A model generated the notes under the pieces. The model had not been told where the DNA came from. It saw only the letters and a list, made by a program, of their open reading frames with translations, and did no database searches. This document shows positions 28,204 to 36,679 of a stretch of DNA of 64,000 nucleotides, piece by piece (the first letter of the stretch is position 1; each line of letters begins with the position of its first letter). The DNA is taken from the NCBI RefSeq assembly GCF_024362365.1, contig NZ_CP101464.1:992001-1056000 (forward strand), in the 5' to 3' direction. This DNA comes from Janibacter sp. CX7. Its GTDB lineage: Bacteria > Actinomycetota > Actinomycetes > Actinomycetales > Dermatophilaceae. The position numbers were made by a program, and so were the translations under genes.

Positions 28204-28243
28204 CGAAGGGCGCCGCACCCCAGCCGGGGTGCGGCGCCCTTCG
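28204..28243. terminator. Hairpin terminator after tsf
   Basis: A perfect 18-bp stem (28204-28221 with 28226-28243) and a 4-base loop AGCC start 15 bases after tsf and end 18 bases before the convergent gene's stop. The arm ends are CGAAGGG and CCCTTCG, an inverted heptamer pair as at 2299. Confidence 0.85.
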
Positions 28244-28260
28244 TCATGCTCGGCGGCAGG

Positions 28261-28842
28261 TCACGGGGAGCGCCGCGGCTGGGTCCACGGCAGGAAGAGC
28301 CGCGTGACGAAGGGGAGGAAGACGTACGTCATCCACGGGATGGCGATGGCGCAGGTGAGCAGCACGCGGCCCCACGCCGGCCAGCCCTCGGTGACCATCG
28401 CGAGCACATAGGTGAGCACCAGGCTCGTGGGGAAGAAGGCGCAGAAGATGACGACCATCTGCTTCCACCGCGGGGGAGCGGGAGGAGCGATGTCTCCGCC
28501 GGTCACCTCGTGCGGCTCGTCGAACCAACCCTCGATGCCGGTGCGTGACTCCATGCGGGTCGCCTCGACGAGGCGCGCGGCGGCTCCGAGCCACCGGGCC
28601 CGCTCGTGCGACTCCTGCCAGCGCTCGAGCGCGGCGGCGTCGGCGAAGCGGTAGAGCATGTGCCACTGGTCGGAGCCGAGCGACGGGCGCACCCACCCCG
28701 AGCCGAGGAAGCCGGGGAAGCGCCGGGCGAGGGTCGTCCCCGCGTCGGCCCACACCTGCATGAGGGCTTCGTCCTCGGGGCGGACGGTGCGGGTGATCGA
28801 GACGGTGACGGGGGCCGACCGGTCGGCGGGTGCGGTGCTCAC
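28261..28842 (-). CDS. ABM-domain protein with two C-terminal membrane helices
   Basis: The first ~110 residues look like an antibiotic-biosynthesis-monooxygenase (ABM) ferredoxin-like domain (VTVSITRTVRPEDEALM, GFLGSGWVRP, WHMLYRF, ALERWQES). Two hydrophobic helices follow, QMVVIFCAFFPTSLVLTYVL and a second near residue 160. This combination is found in a known class of membrane-anchored ABM-fold proteins of unknown function. The GTG at 28842 was chosen because a TATCCT box lies 8 bases upstream; a TTG three codons earlier is possible. It lies downstream of the alkB-tetR pair but may have its own promoter. Confidence 0.75.
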   Translation of the reverse strand: MSTAPADRSAPVTVSITRTVRPEDEALMQVWADAGTTLARRFPGFLGSGWVRPSLGSDQWHMLYRFADAAALERWQESHERARWLGAAARLVEATRMESRTGIEGWFDEPHEVTGGDIAPPAPPRWKQMVVIFCAFFPTSLVLTYVLAMVTEGWPAWGRVLLTCAIAIPWMTYVFLPFVTRLFLPWTQPRRSP

Positions 28843-28850
28843 GACCGGCA

Positions 28851-28856
28851 AGGATA
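28851..28856 (-). promoter_or_regulatory. -10 box TATCCT before the ABM-domain gene
   Basis: TATCCT (minus strand) lies 8 bases before the GTG chosen as start, in the short gap after the TetR gene. It suggests a separate, leaderless transcript. Confidence 0.4.
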
Positions 28857-28861
28857 AGCCG

Positions 28862-29440
28862 TCAGGACCCGTCCGGGATCGCGTCGAGGACGACCCGCAC
28901 CATCCAGGCGAGGTGCTCGCCGACCTGCTCGGGCGTGCCCGTCGGGTGCATCACCTGCGACAGCGCCACCCGGACGATGACCTCGATCGTCGCGTCGATC
29001 CGGGCCTGCGGCAGCGGCAGGGCGAAGGGGGCGACGAGCCCCTGGACGGTCGCGGTCGCCAGCTCGAGCAGGTGCTCGGGTCGGGTCGTCAGGAGCGGGA
29101 GCAGCTCGGTGTCGGCGCCGTGGGCGGCGGACACGACGCCGCGCACGAGGGCGCTGTCCTCGGCCCGCTGCAGCACGCGGGTGATCGACGCCTCGATGGC
29201 GGTGGGCACGTCGGGCGCCCCGTCGAAGCCGGCGATGACCTCCCCGAGGAAGCCCTCGACCTCACGGATGACGAGGGCCTCGGCGAGCTCGGCCTTGGTC
29301 CCGACCTCGGTGTGCACGGTCTGGCGGCTGACGCCGACCGCGGAGGCGATCTTGCCCATCGACACCGCGGCCCAGCCACCGCCGATCGTCAGACCGGCGG
29401 TGGCGTCGAGGATCCGTGCGCGCAGCGGGGAGTCGGTCAC
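28862..29440 (-). CDS. TetR-family regulator of the alkane hydroxylase gene
   Basis: The 192-residue protein has an N-terminal TetR helix-turn-helix (ILDATAGLTIGGGWAAVSMG, IASAVGVSRQTVHTEVGTK) and a helical ligand-binding C-terminal half. Its GTG overlaps the alkB stop by 4 bases (GTGA), so it is made from the same transcript and probably represses its own operon until an alkane or fatty acid binds. This arrangement is known for alkB clusters in other actinobacteria. The inverted repeat at 30996-31022 is the likely operator. Confidence 0.85.
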   Translation of the reverse strand: MTDSPLRARILDATAGLTIGGGWAAVSMGKIASAVGVSRQTVHTEVGTKAELAEALVIREVEGFLGEVIAGFDGAPDVPTAIEASITRVLQRAEDSALVRGVVSAAHGADTELLPLLTTRPEHLLELATATVQGLVAPFALPLPQARIDATIEVIVRVALSQVMHPTGTPEQVGEHLAWMVRVVLDAIPDGS

Positions 29441-30936
29441 GCCGCGCCGGCCTCGACGACGAAGTCGAGCTTGTCGCGCACCCCGCAGTCGGGGCAGGTC
29501 CAGTCGCTCGGCACCTCGGCCCAGGCCGTGCCCGCCGCGAAACCCTCGTGCTCGTCACCGGCGGCGACGACGTAGCGGTAGCCGCAGCCCGGGCAGCGCG
29601 CGGCCGTGACGTCGTCTGGCGCCTCGGGCAGCGCGGGCGCCTCGAGCACGGCGATCGCCGTGGCCCCGCCCGACGCGCGGTCCTGCCGGGCCGAGTGCGC
29701 GGCGAGGATCCGCTCCCGCTTGCGTGGGTCGATGTTGGCCCGGGTCAGGTCGCCGTCGAAGTGGGCCGCGACCCGGGGGTCCATGACCCGCTGCCACAGC
29801 GGGGGCACGAGGGCGAGGACGATCATGCCCGCATAGCCGGTCGGCAGCACCGGGGCCTCGTCGAAGGTGCGCAGGGCCTGGTAGCGCCGCGTCGGGTTGG
29901 CGTGGTGGTCGCTGTGCCGCTGCAGGTGGTAGAGGAAGACATTGGTCGCGATGTTGTCGGAGTTCCACGAGTGGCTCTGCAGGACGCGCTCGTAGCGCTC
30001 GACGTCCCCGTGGTGGACCTTGGTCCGCAGCATCCCGTAGTGCTCGAGGTAGTTGACGACCTCGAGCAGGCTGAGCCCGATGAAGCCCTGGAGCAGGAGG
30101 TAGGGGAGCAGCCCCGGCCCGAGCCACAGCACGAGCGCGGCCCAGAGCACGAGCGTCATGAGCCAGGCATTGAGCACGTCGTTGTCGAGGCGCCACGGGT
30201 GCTTTCCGCGGCGGGCCAGCCGGCGGGCCTCGAGGCGCCACGCGCTGCGCAGCGAGCCGATCACGGTGCGAGGCCAGAAGGCGTAGAAGCTCTCGCCCAG
30301 CCGCGAGCTCGCCGGGTCCTCGGGCGTCGCGACCCGGACGTGGTGGCCGCGGTTGTGCTCGATGAAGAAGTGCCCGTAGCCGCTCTGCGCGAGCGCCACC
30401 TTGGACAGCCAGCGCTCGTGCTGCGGCCGCTTGTGGCCCAGCTCGTGGGCGGTGTTGATGGCGATGCCCCCGACGCAGCCGATCGAGACCGCCGCCCCGA
30501 TCTTGTCGATCGTCGTCAGCTCGAAGGGAGTGCCCAGTCGCTCCGGCAGGTCGGCCGCCAGGTCGCCCAGACCGAGGGCACCGAGCACGTCGGGCGTGGG
30601 GTTGCCCCGGGCGATGAGGTACATCGCCGCGGCGAAGCCGAGGTACTGGATCGGGACGTAGGCGTAGATGATCCACGCGTAGTAGCGGTCGGCCTCGAGC
30701 GCCTTGACGAGCTCCTCGGGCGGGTTGTGCGCGTCACGTCCCACGAGCAGGTCGATCGCCGGGATGACACCGAGGATGATGATCGGGCCGAGCCACAACC
30801 ACCAGTGCCAGCCGGTCGTCGCGTAGCCGAGGTAGGCCACGAAGGCCAGCGAGGGCACGACCAGCCCGATGAGCCACAGATGGCGCTTGCGATCGCGCCA
30901 CGTCACCTGTCCGTCTGCCGACACCATCGTCGCCAT
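29437..30936 (-). CDS. alkB: Alkane 1-monooxygenase AlkB fused to rubredoxin
   Basis: AlkB is a membrane di-iron enzyme that hydroxylates the terminal carbon of medium-chain alkanes, taking electrons from rubredoxin. The 499-residue protein has about six membrane helices and the histidine boxes HELGHK (164-169), EHNRGHH (193-199), NYLEHYG (295-301) and LQRHSDHH (338-345). Residues 448-499 form a rubredoxin domain with CPGCGY and CPDCG iron ligands, so the electron donor is built in. Such fusions are known in several actinobacteria. ATG 30936 is preceded by GAGGAG. No rubredoxin reductase is nearby. The gene is co-transcribed with tetR. Confidence 0.95.
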   Translation of the reverse strand: MATMVSADGQVTWRDRKRHLWLIGLVVPSLAFVAYLGYATTGWHWWLWLGPIIILGVIPAIDLLVGRDAHNPPEELVKALEADRYYAWIIYAYVPIQYLGFAAAMYLIARGNPTPDVLGALGLGDLAADLPERLGTPFELTTIDKIGAAVSIGCVGGIAINTAHELGHKRPQHERWLSKVALAQSGYGHFFIEHNRGHHVRVATPEDPASSRLGESFYAFWPRTVIGSLRSAWRLEARRLARRGKHPWRLDNDVLNAWLMTLVLWAALVLWLGPGLLPYLLLQGFIGLSLLEVVNYLEHYGMLRTKVHHGDVERYERVLQSHSWNSDNIATNVFLYHLQRHSDHHANPTRRYQALRTFDEAPVLPTGYAGMIVLALVPPLWQRVMDPRVAAHFDGDLTRANIDPRKRERILAAHSARQDRASGGATAIAVLEAPALPEAPDDVTAARCPGCGYRYVVAAGDEHEGFAAGTAWAEVPSDWTCPDCGVRDKLDFVVEAGAA

Positions 30937-30995
30937 GCCACAGCTCCTCGTCGTCGAGTGGTCCTGCTGCGGTGACGGTACTGACGATCGGGTAA

Positions 30996-31022
30996 CTTGA
31001 CAACTGGTCACAAAATGTCAAG
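30996..31022. promoter_or_regulatory. Candidate TetR operator/promoter of alkB
   Basis: CTTGACA (30996-31002) and TGTCAAG (31016-31022) form a perfect 7-bp inverted repeat with 13 bases between, about 60-85 bases before alkB. On the alkB strand the outer arm contains a perfect TTGACA -35 hexamer, so a bound regulator would block the polymerase. Confidence 0.55.
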
Positions 31023-31150
31023 CAGGGTCCCGGTGATCTCCCTTCGCCGCCGGGTCGTCGCCGGTCCTTGCCGAGGAGTCCTCTGTCGGGCCGCACCTGT
31101 GGAAGGATCGGGGCGATCCCCCTTCGCCCTCGACCACAGGGAGCACACCC

Positions 31151-31876
31151 GTGTCCGACGAGACCACCACCCCCTACCGACGCGTCCTCCTCAAGCTGTC
31201 CGGCGAGGTCTTCGGCGGCGGCAAGGTCGGGGTGGCCCCCGACGTCGTGCGCGGTGTGGCGGACCAGATCGCCGAGGCCGTGGCGAAGGGAGTCCAGGTC
31301 GCGATCGTCGTCGGCGGCGGCAACTTCTTCCGTGGCGCCCAGCTGCAGGAGCAGGGCATGGACCGCACCCGAGCCGACTACATGGGCATGCTCGGCACCG
31401 TGATGAACTGCCTTGCGCTGCAGGACTTCCTCGAGGACGCCGGTGTCGACACCCGCGTCCAGACCGCCATCACGATGGGCCAGGTCGCCGAGCCCTACAT
31501 CCCGCGCCGCGCGATCCGCCACCTCGAGAAGGGCCGCGTCGTCATCTTCGGCGCCGGCGCCGGCATGCCCTTCTTCTCGACCGACACGGTGAGCGCCCAG
31601 CGCGCCCTGGAGATCAAGTGCGACGCGGTGCTGATGTCCAAGAACGGCGTCGACGGAGTCTACGACTCCGACCCGCGCAAGAACCCCGACGCCCGCAAGC
31701 TCGAGAGCGTCACCTACGAGGAGGCGCTCCAGCAGGACCTCAGGGTCGTCGACGCCGCGGCCTTCAGCCTCTGCCGGGAGAACAAGCTGCCGATGCTCGT
31801 CTTCGGCATGGAGGGCGAGGGCAATGTGACCCGTGCCCTGCTCGGCGAGTCCATCGGCACCCTCGTCCACGCCTGA
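31151..31876 (+). CDS. pyrH: UMP kinase
   Basis: PyrH phosphorylates UMP to UDP. The 241-residue protein has the amino-acid-kinase pattern: [48 protein letters not shown] and [13 protein letters not shown]. Complete. GTG 31151 gives a short actinobacterial head before the fold. It leads the conserved pyrH-frr-cdsA-rlmN set. Confidence 0.97.
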   Translation: MSDETTTPYRRVLLKLSGEVFGGGKVGVAPDVVRGVADQIAEAVAKGVQVAIVVGGGNFFRGAQLQEQGMDRTRADYMGMLGTVMNCLALQDFLEDAGVDTRVQTAITMGQVAEPYIPRRAIRHLEKGRVVIFGAGAGMPFFSTDTVSAQRALEIKCDAVLMSKNGVDGVYDSDPRKNPDARKLESVTYEEALQQDLRVVDAAAFSLCRENKLPMLVFGMEGEGNVTRALLGESIGTLVHA

Positions 31877-31955
31877 GTGAGAGACTGACCCCAGACCACC
31901 GCGGCACCCGCCGCCCGCCCGCCACGGCCGCCACGGCCGGACAAGGAGAGCCCCA

Positions 31956-32513
31956 ATGATCGAGGACGCACTGCTCGAGGCCCAGGACAAGATGGACAAG
32001 GCCGTCGAGGTGGCCAAGGACAACTTCGCCGGGATCCGCACCGGTCGCGTCAACCCGGGCCTCTTCAGCGGGGTCCTCGTCGACTACTACGGGTCGCCGA
32101 CGCCGCTGCAGCAGCTCGCCTCCTTCGCCACGCCCGAGGCCCGCACCCTGCTCATCACCCCCTTCGACAAGTCGTCGATGGGCGCGATCGAGAGCGCGCT
32201 GCGTGACTCCGACCTCGGCGCCAACCCGAGCAACGACGGCACGGTCATCCGCGTGACCATGCCCGAGCTGACCGCCGAGCGGCGCAAGGAGTACATCAAG
32301 CTGGCGCACTCGCAGGGCGAGGACGCCAAGATCTCGATCCGCCACGTCCGACGTGCCGCCAAGGACACCATCGACAAGCTCGTCAAGGACGGCGAGGTCG
32401 GCGAGGACGACGGCACCCGGGGCGAGAAGGAGCTCGACGCGCTGACGAAGAAGTACGTCGAGACCGTCGACACCCTGCTCAAGTCCAAGGAAGCCGAGCT
32501 CTCCGAGGTCTGA
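31956..32513 (+). CDS. frr: Ribosome recycling factor
   Basis: RRF splits post-termination ribosomes with EF-G. The 185-residue protein has the usual length and blocks (FAGIRTGRVNPGLF, YYGSPTPLQQLA, ELTAERRKEYIKLA, RHVRRAAKD). ATG 31956 is preceded by AAGGAGAG. cdsA starts 1 base after its stop. Confidence 0.97.
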   Translation: MIEDALLEAQDKMDKAVEVAKDNFAGIRTGRVNPGLFSGVLVDYYGSPTPLQQLASFATPEARTLLITPFDKSSMGAIESALRDSDLGANPSNDGTVIRVTMPELTAERRKEYIKLAHSQGEDAKISIRHVRRAAKDTIDKLVKDGEVGEDDGTRGEKELDALTKKYVETVDTLLKSKEAELSEV

Positions 32514-32514
32514 T

Positions 32515-33390
32515 GTGACCGAGCCCGAGTCCGCGACCCGTCGCTCCGTCCGGGCGGCCGCGCCCGCCCCGGCCGCTCCGACGAGTCGTGCCGGGCGCAA
32601 CCTGCCCGTCGCCATCGCGACCGGCGTCGCCCTGGGCGGCGTGGCCGCCGGTTCGCTGGCGCTGCACCCCGTCGCCTTCCTCGTCGTCGTCTGCGTCGCC
32701 ATGGTCGTGGCGGTGTGGGAGATGCGCCAGGCCCTGAGCGAAGGGGGGCTCTACGCCCCCTTCGCCCCGGTCGCCATCGGCGCCGTGAGCATGACGGTCG
32801 CCGCCTACGTCCGCGGGGCCGAGGCGCTCGTCTTCGCGGCCGCGCTGACCCTCGTCGCCACGCTCGTCTGGCGGGTCGCCGACGGGCTCGCGGGGGCGCT
32901 GCGTGATGTCGGTGCCGGTGCGCTGATCCTGCTCTACCCCTGCCTGCTCGCGGGCTTCGCCGCGATGATGCTCGCGGAGCCCCAGGGCCAGTGGCGCATC
33001 TTCGTCTTCATCCTCATCACCATCTTCTCCGACATCGGGGGCTATGCCTTCGGTGTGCTCTTCGGCAAGCACCCGATGGCGCCGAAGCTGTCCCCGAAGA
33101 AGTCCTGGGAGGGCTTCGCCGGCTCGGTCATCTCGTGCGCCGCGGTCGGCGCGATCGCCATCCCGCTCACCCTCGACGGGGCGTGGTGGCAGGGCGCGAT
33201 CCTCGGGGCGCTCACCGCCCCGGTGGCGACGATCGGTGATCTCATCGAGTCCAGCCTCAAGCGCAACCTCGGGATCAAGGACATGTCCAACATCCTGCCG
33301 GCCCACGGTGGCCTCATGGACCGGCTCGACTCGCTCGTCCTCGTCATCCCGCTCATGTGGGTGGCGCTGCGGATCATCGCCCCGCACTGA
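32515..33390 (+). CDS. cdsA: Phosphatidate cytidylyltransferase
   Basis: CdsA makes CDP-diacylglycerol, the precursor of phosphatidylglycerol, cardiolipin and phosphatidylinositol. The 291-residue membrane protein has about 7-8 helices after an Ala/Arg-rich head, the PKLSPKKSWEGFAGS block and the C-terminal signature DLIESSLKRNLGIKDMS followed by PAHGGLMDRLDS. Complete. It is coupled to frr. Confidence 0.95.
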   Translation: MTEPESATRRSVRAAAPAPAAPTSRAGRNLPVAIATGVALGGVAAGSLALHPVAFLVVVCVAMVVAVWEMRQALSEGGLYAPFAPVAIGAVSMTVAAYVRGAEALVFAAALTLVATLVWRVADGLAGALRDVGAGALILLYPCLLAGFAAMMLAEPQGQWRIFVFILITIFSDIGGYAFGVLFGKHPMAPKLSPKKSWEGFAGSVISCAAVGAIAIPLTLDGAWWQGAILGALTAPVATIGDLIESSLKRNLGIKDMSNILPAHGGLMDRLDSLVLVIPLMWVALRIIAPH

Positions 33391-33508
33391 CCTCCCTGAC
33401 GCATCCCTGACGGGGTCCCCGGCCGCCCCTGACCACGTGTTCACCCGCGGTCCCAGGTCCGGCCCTAGCGTCGCTCGTGCCCCGGCACCCGACCGTCAAG
33501 GACCCGCC

Positions 33509-34138
33509 ATGCGCCTGCGCGCCACCTGCTCCGTCCTCGCTGCCACCGCGGCGACCTCGATCGCCCTGGCGCCGGCCGCGACGGCCACCGCATCGCCCCC
33601 GGGCATCCCGTCGACGGCCACCGCCATCAGCCAGCTCGACGCCCTGCCCGTCGAGACGGAGGGGTCGATGACCGGCTACGACCGCGACGAGTTCAACCAC
33701 TGGATCACCGTCGACGGGTGCGACACCCGCGAGACCGTCCTCGCCCGGGACGGCGACGACGTCGAGGTCGGCTCGGACTGCCGGCCCACGTCGGGGGACT
33801 GGTTCAGCGAGTACGACGGCGCCTCCTTCACCGACGGCAGCGACCTCGACATCGACCACGTCGTCCCGCTCGCCGAGGCGTGGCGCTCCGGCGCGGACTC
33901 GTGGTCGGACCAGGAGCGCGAGGACTTCGCCAACGACCTCGAGGGCCCCCAACTCATCGCCGTCTCGGCCTCCTCCAACCGGTCGAAGGGGGACCAGGAC
34001 CCCTCGACGTGGTGGCCGACCCGCACGACCTACCGGTGCACCTACGCCAAGATGTGGGTGGCGACGAAGTATCGCTGGGGGCTGGCCCTGCAGTCCGCGG
34101 AGAAGACCGCGCTGTCCGACCGGCTCGCGAGCTGCTGA
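33509..34138 (+). CDS. Secreted HNH-family (DUF1524-like) endonuclease
   Basis: The 209-residue protein has a signal peptide (about 1-28, ending ATATASP) and an HNH-type core: DIDHVVPLAEAW (about 113-124) and SNRSKGDQDPSTWWP (about 155-169). Paired cysteines (72 and 91; 176 and 209) would suit an exported protein. The family is a common actinobacterial secreted nuclease, perhaps for scavenging DNA; activity is inferred from motifs. A TAGCGT box at 33466 may be its -10, and AAGGA precedes the ATG. Confidence 0.85.
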   Translation: MRLRATCSVLAATAATSIALAPAATATASPPGIPSTATAISQLDALPVETEGSMTGYDRDEFNHWITVDGCDTRETVLARDGDDVEVGSDCRPTSGDWFSEYDGASFTDGSDLDIDHVVPLAEAWRSGADSWSDQEREDFANDLEGPQLIAVSASSNRSKGDQDPSTWWPTRTTYRCTYAKMWVATKYRWGLALQSAEKTALSDRLASC

Positions 34139-34146
34139 GGCCGACG

Positions 34147-34470
34147 ATGAGCCGCACGAGCACCTTCACCGCCCGACCCGGTGGCGTGGCCACCCGTGAG
34201 GTCGGCACCATCACCGGCCGCATCGAGCTCGAGACGAGCGAGCGTGACGGGCAGGTCTCCTCCCGGGTGCGCTACGAGGGGGCGGACGAGTGGTACCACC
34301 TCACCGAGGAGCCGACCATCGGCAGCGCCGAGGCGGTCCACGAGGCCCTCGTCGGCGTGCTCTCCGGCCCGGAGCAGTCATCGACTCCCGACGAGGCGGC
34401 CCACGGCGAGGGGCAGGGGCGCGACGCCGCCGACCCGGCTGCGGGCAGCTTTGGTGGGGCACGCTCCTGA
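34147..34470 (+). CDS. Small hypothetical protein
   Basis: A 107-residue protein with no recognised family. Residues 1-75 look folded (REVGTITGRIELETSERDGQ, then YEGADEWYHLTEEP), suggesting a small beta-rich domain; the last 30 residues are disordered. No signal peptide or membrane helix. It lies 8 bases after the nuclease gene and 6 bases before rlmN, and its GC3 pattern is coding-like, so it is probably a real gene. Confidence 0.6.
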   Translation: MSRTSTFTARPGGVATREVGTITGRIELETSERDGQVSSRVRYEGADEWYHLTEEPTIGSAEAVHEALVGVLSGPEQSSTPDEAAHGEGQGRDAADPAAGSFGGARS

Positions 34471-34476
34471 CCTGAG

Positions 34477-35700
34477 ATGATGGGCGGGATGACCGACCTG
34501 CCCACGCCCTCGACCGCCCGCCCGGCGCCCGGCCAGCTGACGATGACCGCGCCCCGCCGCGGCAAGCCGCCGCGCCATCTCGCCGACCTCGACCTCGCCG
34601 GCCGGGTCGAGTGGGCCAAGGAGTTGGGTCTGCCCGGCTTCCGCGCGAAGCAGCTGTCGACGCACTACTTCACCCACCACACCGACGACCCCGAGCAGAT
34701 GAGTGACCTGCCCAAGGCCGCCCGCGAGGAGCTTGCCGCCGCGATGCTCCCGCGCCTGCTCACGCCGGTGCGCACGATCACCGCCGACCGCGGAGCGACC
34801 CTGAAGTCGGTCTGGCGCCTGCACGACGGTGCCCTCGTCGAGTCGGTGCTCATGCGCTACCCGCGCCGGGCGACGATCTGCATCTCCAGCCAGGCCGGCT
34901 GCGGGATGAACTGCCCCTTCTGCGCCACCGGCCAGGAGGGCCTGACGCGCAACATGTCGACGGCCGAGATCGTCGGCCAGGTCGTCGAGGCCAACCGTCT
35001 GCTCGCGGAGGCCGGTGACCTGCCGCTGGGTGACGACGCCGGCGCCGCGCTCGGTGCCGAGGCCGATGACGAAGGGGAGTCCCTCCCTTCGTCCTCGGGC
35101 CGCCGGGTCACCAACGTCGTCTTCATGGGCATGGGTGAGGCGCTGGCCAACTACAAGGCCGCGATCGGCGCCATCCGCCGCATGGTGGACCCGTCGCCGG
35201 AGGGCCTGGGCATGAGCGCCCGCGGCATCACGATGTCGTCCGTCGGTCTGGTCACCGGCATCGACCGGCTCACCGAGGAGGGCATCCCGGTGACGCTCGC
35301 GCTGTCGCTGCACGCGCCCGACGACGAGCTGCGCGACGAGCTCGTGCCGATCAACACGCGCTTCAAGGTCGACGAGGCGATCGACGCCGCGCACCGCTAC
35401 TACCTGCGCACCGGGCGCCGGGTGAGCATCGAGTACGCCCTGATCCGCGACATCAACGACCAGGCCTGGCGTGCCGACCTGCTCGGCAAGAAGCTCACCG
35501 AGCGCGGCAAGGGCTGGGTGCACGTCAACCCGATCCCGCTCAACCCCACGCCGGGCTCGAAGTGGACCGCCTCGCGGCGGGGCGTCGAGCAGCAGTTCGT
35601 CGAGCGGCTGCGCGCCCACGGCATCCCGACGACGGTGCGGGACACGCGCGGCAGCGACATCGACGGCGCCTGCGGGCAGCTCGCGGCGGCGACCGCATGA
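34477..35700 (+). CDS. rlmN: Dual-specificity 23S rRNA/tRNA adenine C2-methyltransferase RlmN, with a lineage-type insert
   Basis: RlmN is a radical-SAM enzyme methylating A2503 of 23S rRNA and A37 of some tRNAs. The 407-residue protein has the cluster motif CGMNCPFC (about 144-151), [23 protein letters not shown] and a late [11 protein letters not shown] with the cysteine needed for catalysis. Residues about 184-208 are a polar insert not part of the core fold; its DNA (35068-35093) is a hairpin built from two inverted CGAAGGG heptamers. ATG 34477 is the longest start; ATG 34489 (MTDLPTP) is equally plausible. It overlaps purU by 4 bases. Confidence 0.95.
   Translation: MMGGMTDLPTPSTARPAPGQLTMTAPRRGKPPRHLADLDLAGRVEWAKELGLPGFRAKQLSTHYFTHHTDDPEQMSDLPKAAREELAAAMLPRLLTPVRTITADRGATLKSVWRLHDGALVESVLMRYPRRATICISSQAGCGMNCPFCATGQEGLTRNMSTAEIVGQVVEANRLLAEAGDLPLGDDAGAALGAEADDEGESLPSSSGRRVTNVVFMGMGEALANYKAAIGAIRRMVDPSPEGLGMSARGITMSSVGLVTGIDRLTEEGIPVTLALSLHAPDDELRDELVPINTRFKVDEAIDAAHRYYLRTGRRVSIEYALIRDINDQAWRADLLGKKLTERGKGWVHVNPIPLNPTPGSKWTASRRGVEQQFVERLRAHGIPTTVRDTRGSDIDGACGQLAAATA
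35068..35093. repeat. Inverted CGAAGGG pair inside the rlmN coding sequence
   Basis: GACGAAGGGGAG and CTCCCTTCGTC are inverted copies (one bulged G) separated by TCC. They encode the acidic/serine part of the RlmN insert. The hairpin mimics the terminator arms seen at 2299, 28204 and 43844, yet lies within a reading frame. Confidence 0.7.
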
Positions 35701-36566
35701 GCGCGCCCGTCACCGGGGCCCACGAGATCGTCCTCACCCTGAGCGGACCGGACCGCCGTGGCATCGTCCACGCCGTCACCGGGGCGATGGCCGGGCTCGA
35801 CCTCAACATCCTCGACAGCCAGCAGTTCGGCGACCCGTCGACCGGCGAGTTCCACCTGCGGATGCACCTGCAGGGGGAGGGGGCGATCGACGCCGAGCGG
35901 CTCGAGGCGCAGCGCGCCCGACTGGCCGACGAGCTCGGCGCCGACGTCGACGTCCACGACCCGAGCGAGCCGCACCGGCTGCTCGTCATGGTGAGCCGTC
36001 AGGGGCACGTGCTCAACGACCTGCTCTTCCGGGTGCGCACCGGCCAGCTCAACGTCGTCGTGCCGGCCGTCGTGTCCAACCACGAGGACTTCCGCGCCGA
36101 GGTCGAGTGGCACGGCATCCCCTTCCACCACGTGCCGGTCACCCGGGAGACCAAGCCGCAGGCCGAGGCGCGGCTGCGCGAGATCATCGCGGCCGAGCAG
36201 GTCGAGACGGTGGCGCTCGCGCGCTACATGCAGGTGCTCTCCGAGGACCTGTGCGCCGACCTGCCCGGCCGGGTCATCAACATCCACCACTCGCTGCTGC
36301 CGTCCTTCAAGGGGGCGCGCCCCTACTCGCAGGCGCACGAGCGCGGGGTCAAGGTCATCGGGGCCACGGCCCACTACGTGACCTCCGACCTCGACGAGGG
36401 CCCGATCATCGAGCAGGACTTCCGCCGGGTCGACCACCGGATGAGCCCGGCACAGCTCGCCGCTACCGGCGCCGAGCTCGAGGCGATGGCCTTCGCCCGG
36501 GCGCTGCGCTGGCACGTCGAGCGCCGGGTCGTCCTGCGTGGCCGGCGCACGATCGTCTTCGACTGA
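35697..36566 (+). CDS. purU: Formyltetrahydrofolate deformylase
   Basis: PurU hydrolyses 10-formyl-THF to THF and formate, balancing one-carbon pools. The 289-residue protein has an N-terminal ACT domain ([20 protein letters not shown]) and a formyltransferase-like domain with [20 protein letters not shown] (about 199-212) and [19 protein letters not shown]. The catalytic His and Asp are present. The ATG overlaps the rlmN stop. A terminator follows. Confidence 0.95.
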   Translation: MSAPVTGAHEIVLTLSGPDRRGIVHAVTGAMAGLDLNILDSQQFGDPSTGEFHLRMHLQGEGAIDAERLEAQRARLADELGADVDVHDPSEPHRLLVMVSRQGHVLNDLLFRVRTGQLNVVVPAVVSNHEDFRAEVEWHGIPFHHVPVTRETKPQAEARLREIIAAEQVETVALARYMQVLSEDLCADLPGRVINIHHSLLPSFKGARPYSQAHERGVKVIGATAHYVTSDLDEGPIIEQDFRRVDHRMSPAQLAATGAELEAMAFARALRWHVERRVVLRGRRTIVFD

Positions 36567-36571
36567 CCCCC

Positions 36572-36597
36572 TTCGCATTTCCTTGAGGAAATGCGAA
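36572..36597. terminator. Terminator hairpin after purU
   Basis: TTCGCATTTCC pairs perfectly with GGAAATGCGAA around TTGA, beginning 6 bases after the purU stop. It is the most AT-rich hairpin in the window and is flanked by CCCCTTCG before and CGAAGGGG (36624) after. Confidence 0.8.
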
Positions 36598-36667
36598 CCC
36601 GGCCCGCACGCCTCAGATACGTGCGAAGGGGAGAGGGCGGGTCTCGCCACGAGGGCAGGCTCTCCCT

Positions 36668-36673
36668 TAGGTT
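36668..36673 (+). promoter_or_regulatory. -10 box TAGGTT for leaderless ROK regulator mRNA
   Basis: TAGGTT lies 6 bases before ATG 36680, with no Shine-Dalgarno. This supports ATG 36680 over the in-frame TTG two codons upstream. Confidence 0.5.
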
Positions 36674-36679
36674 TTGATC

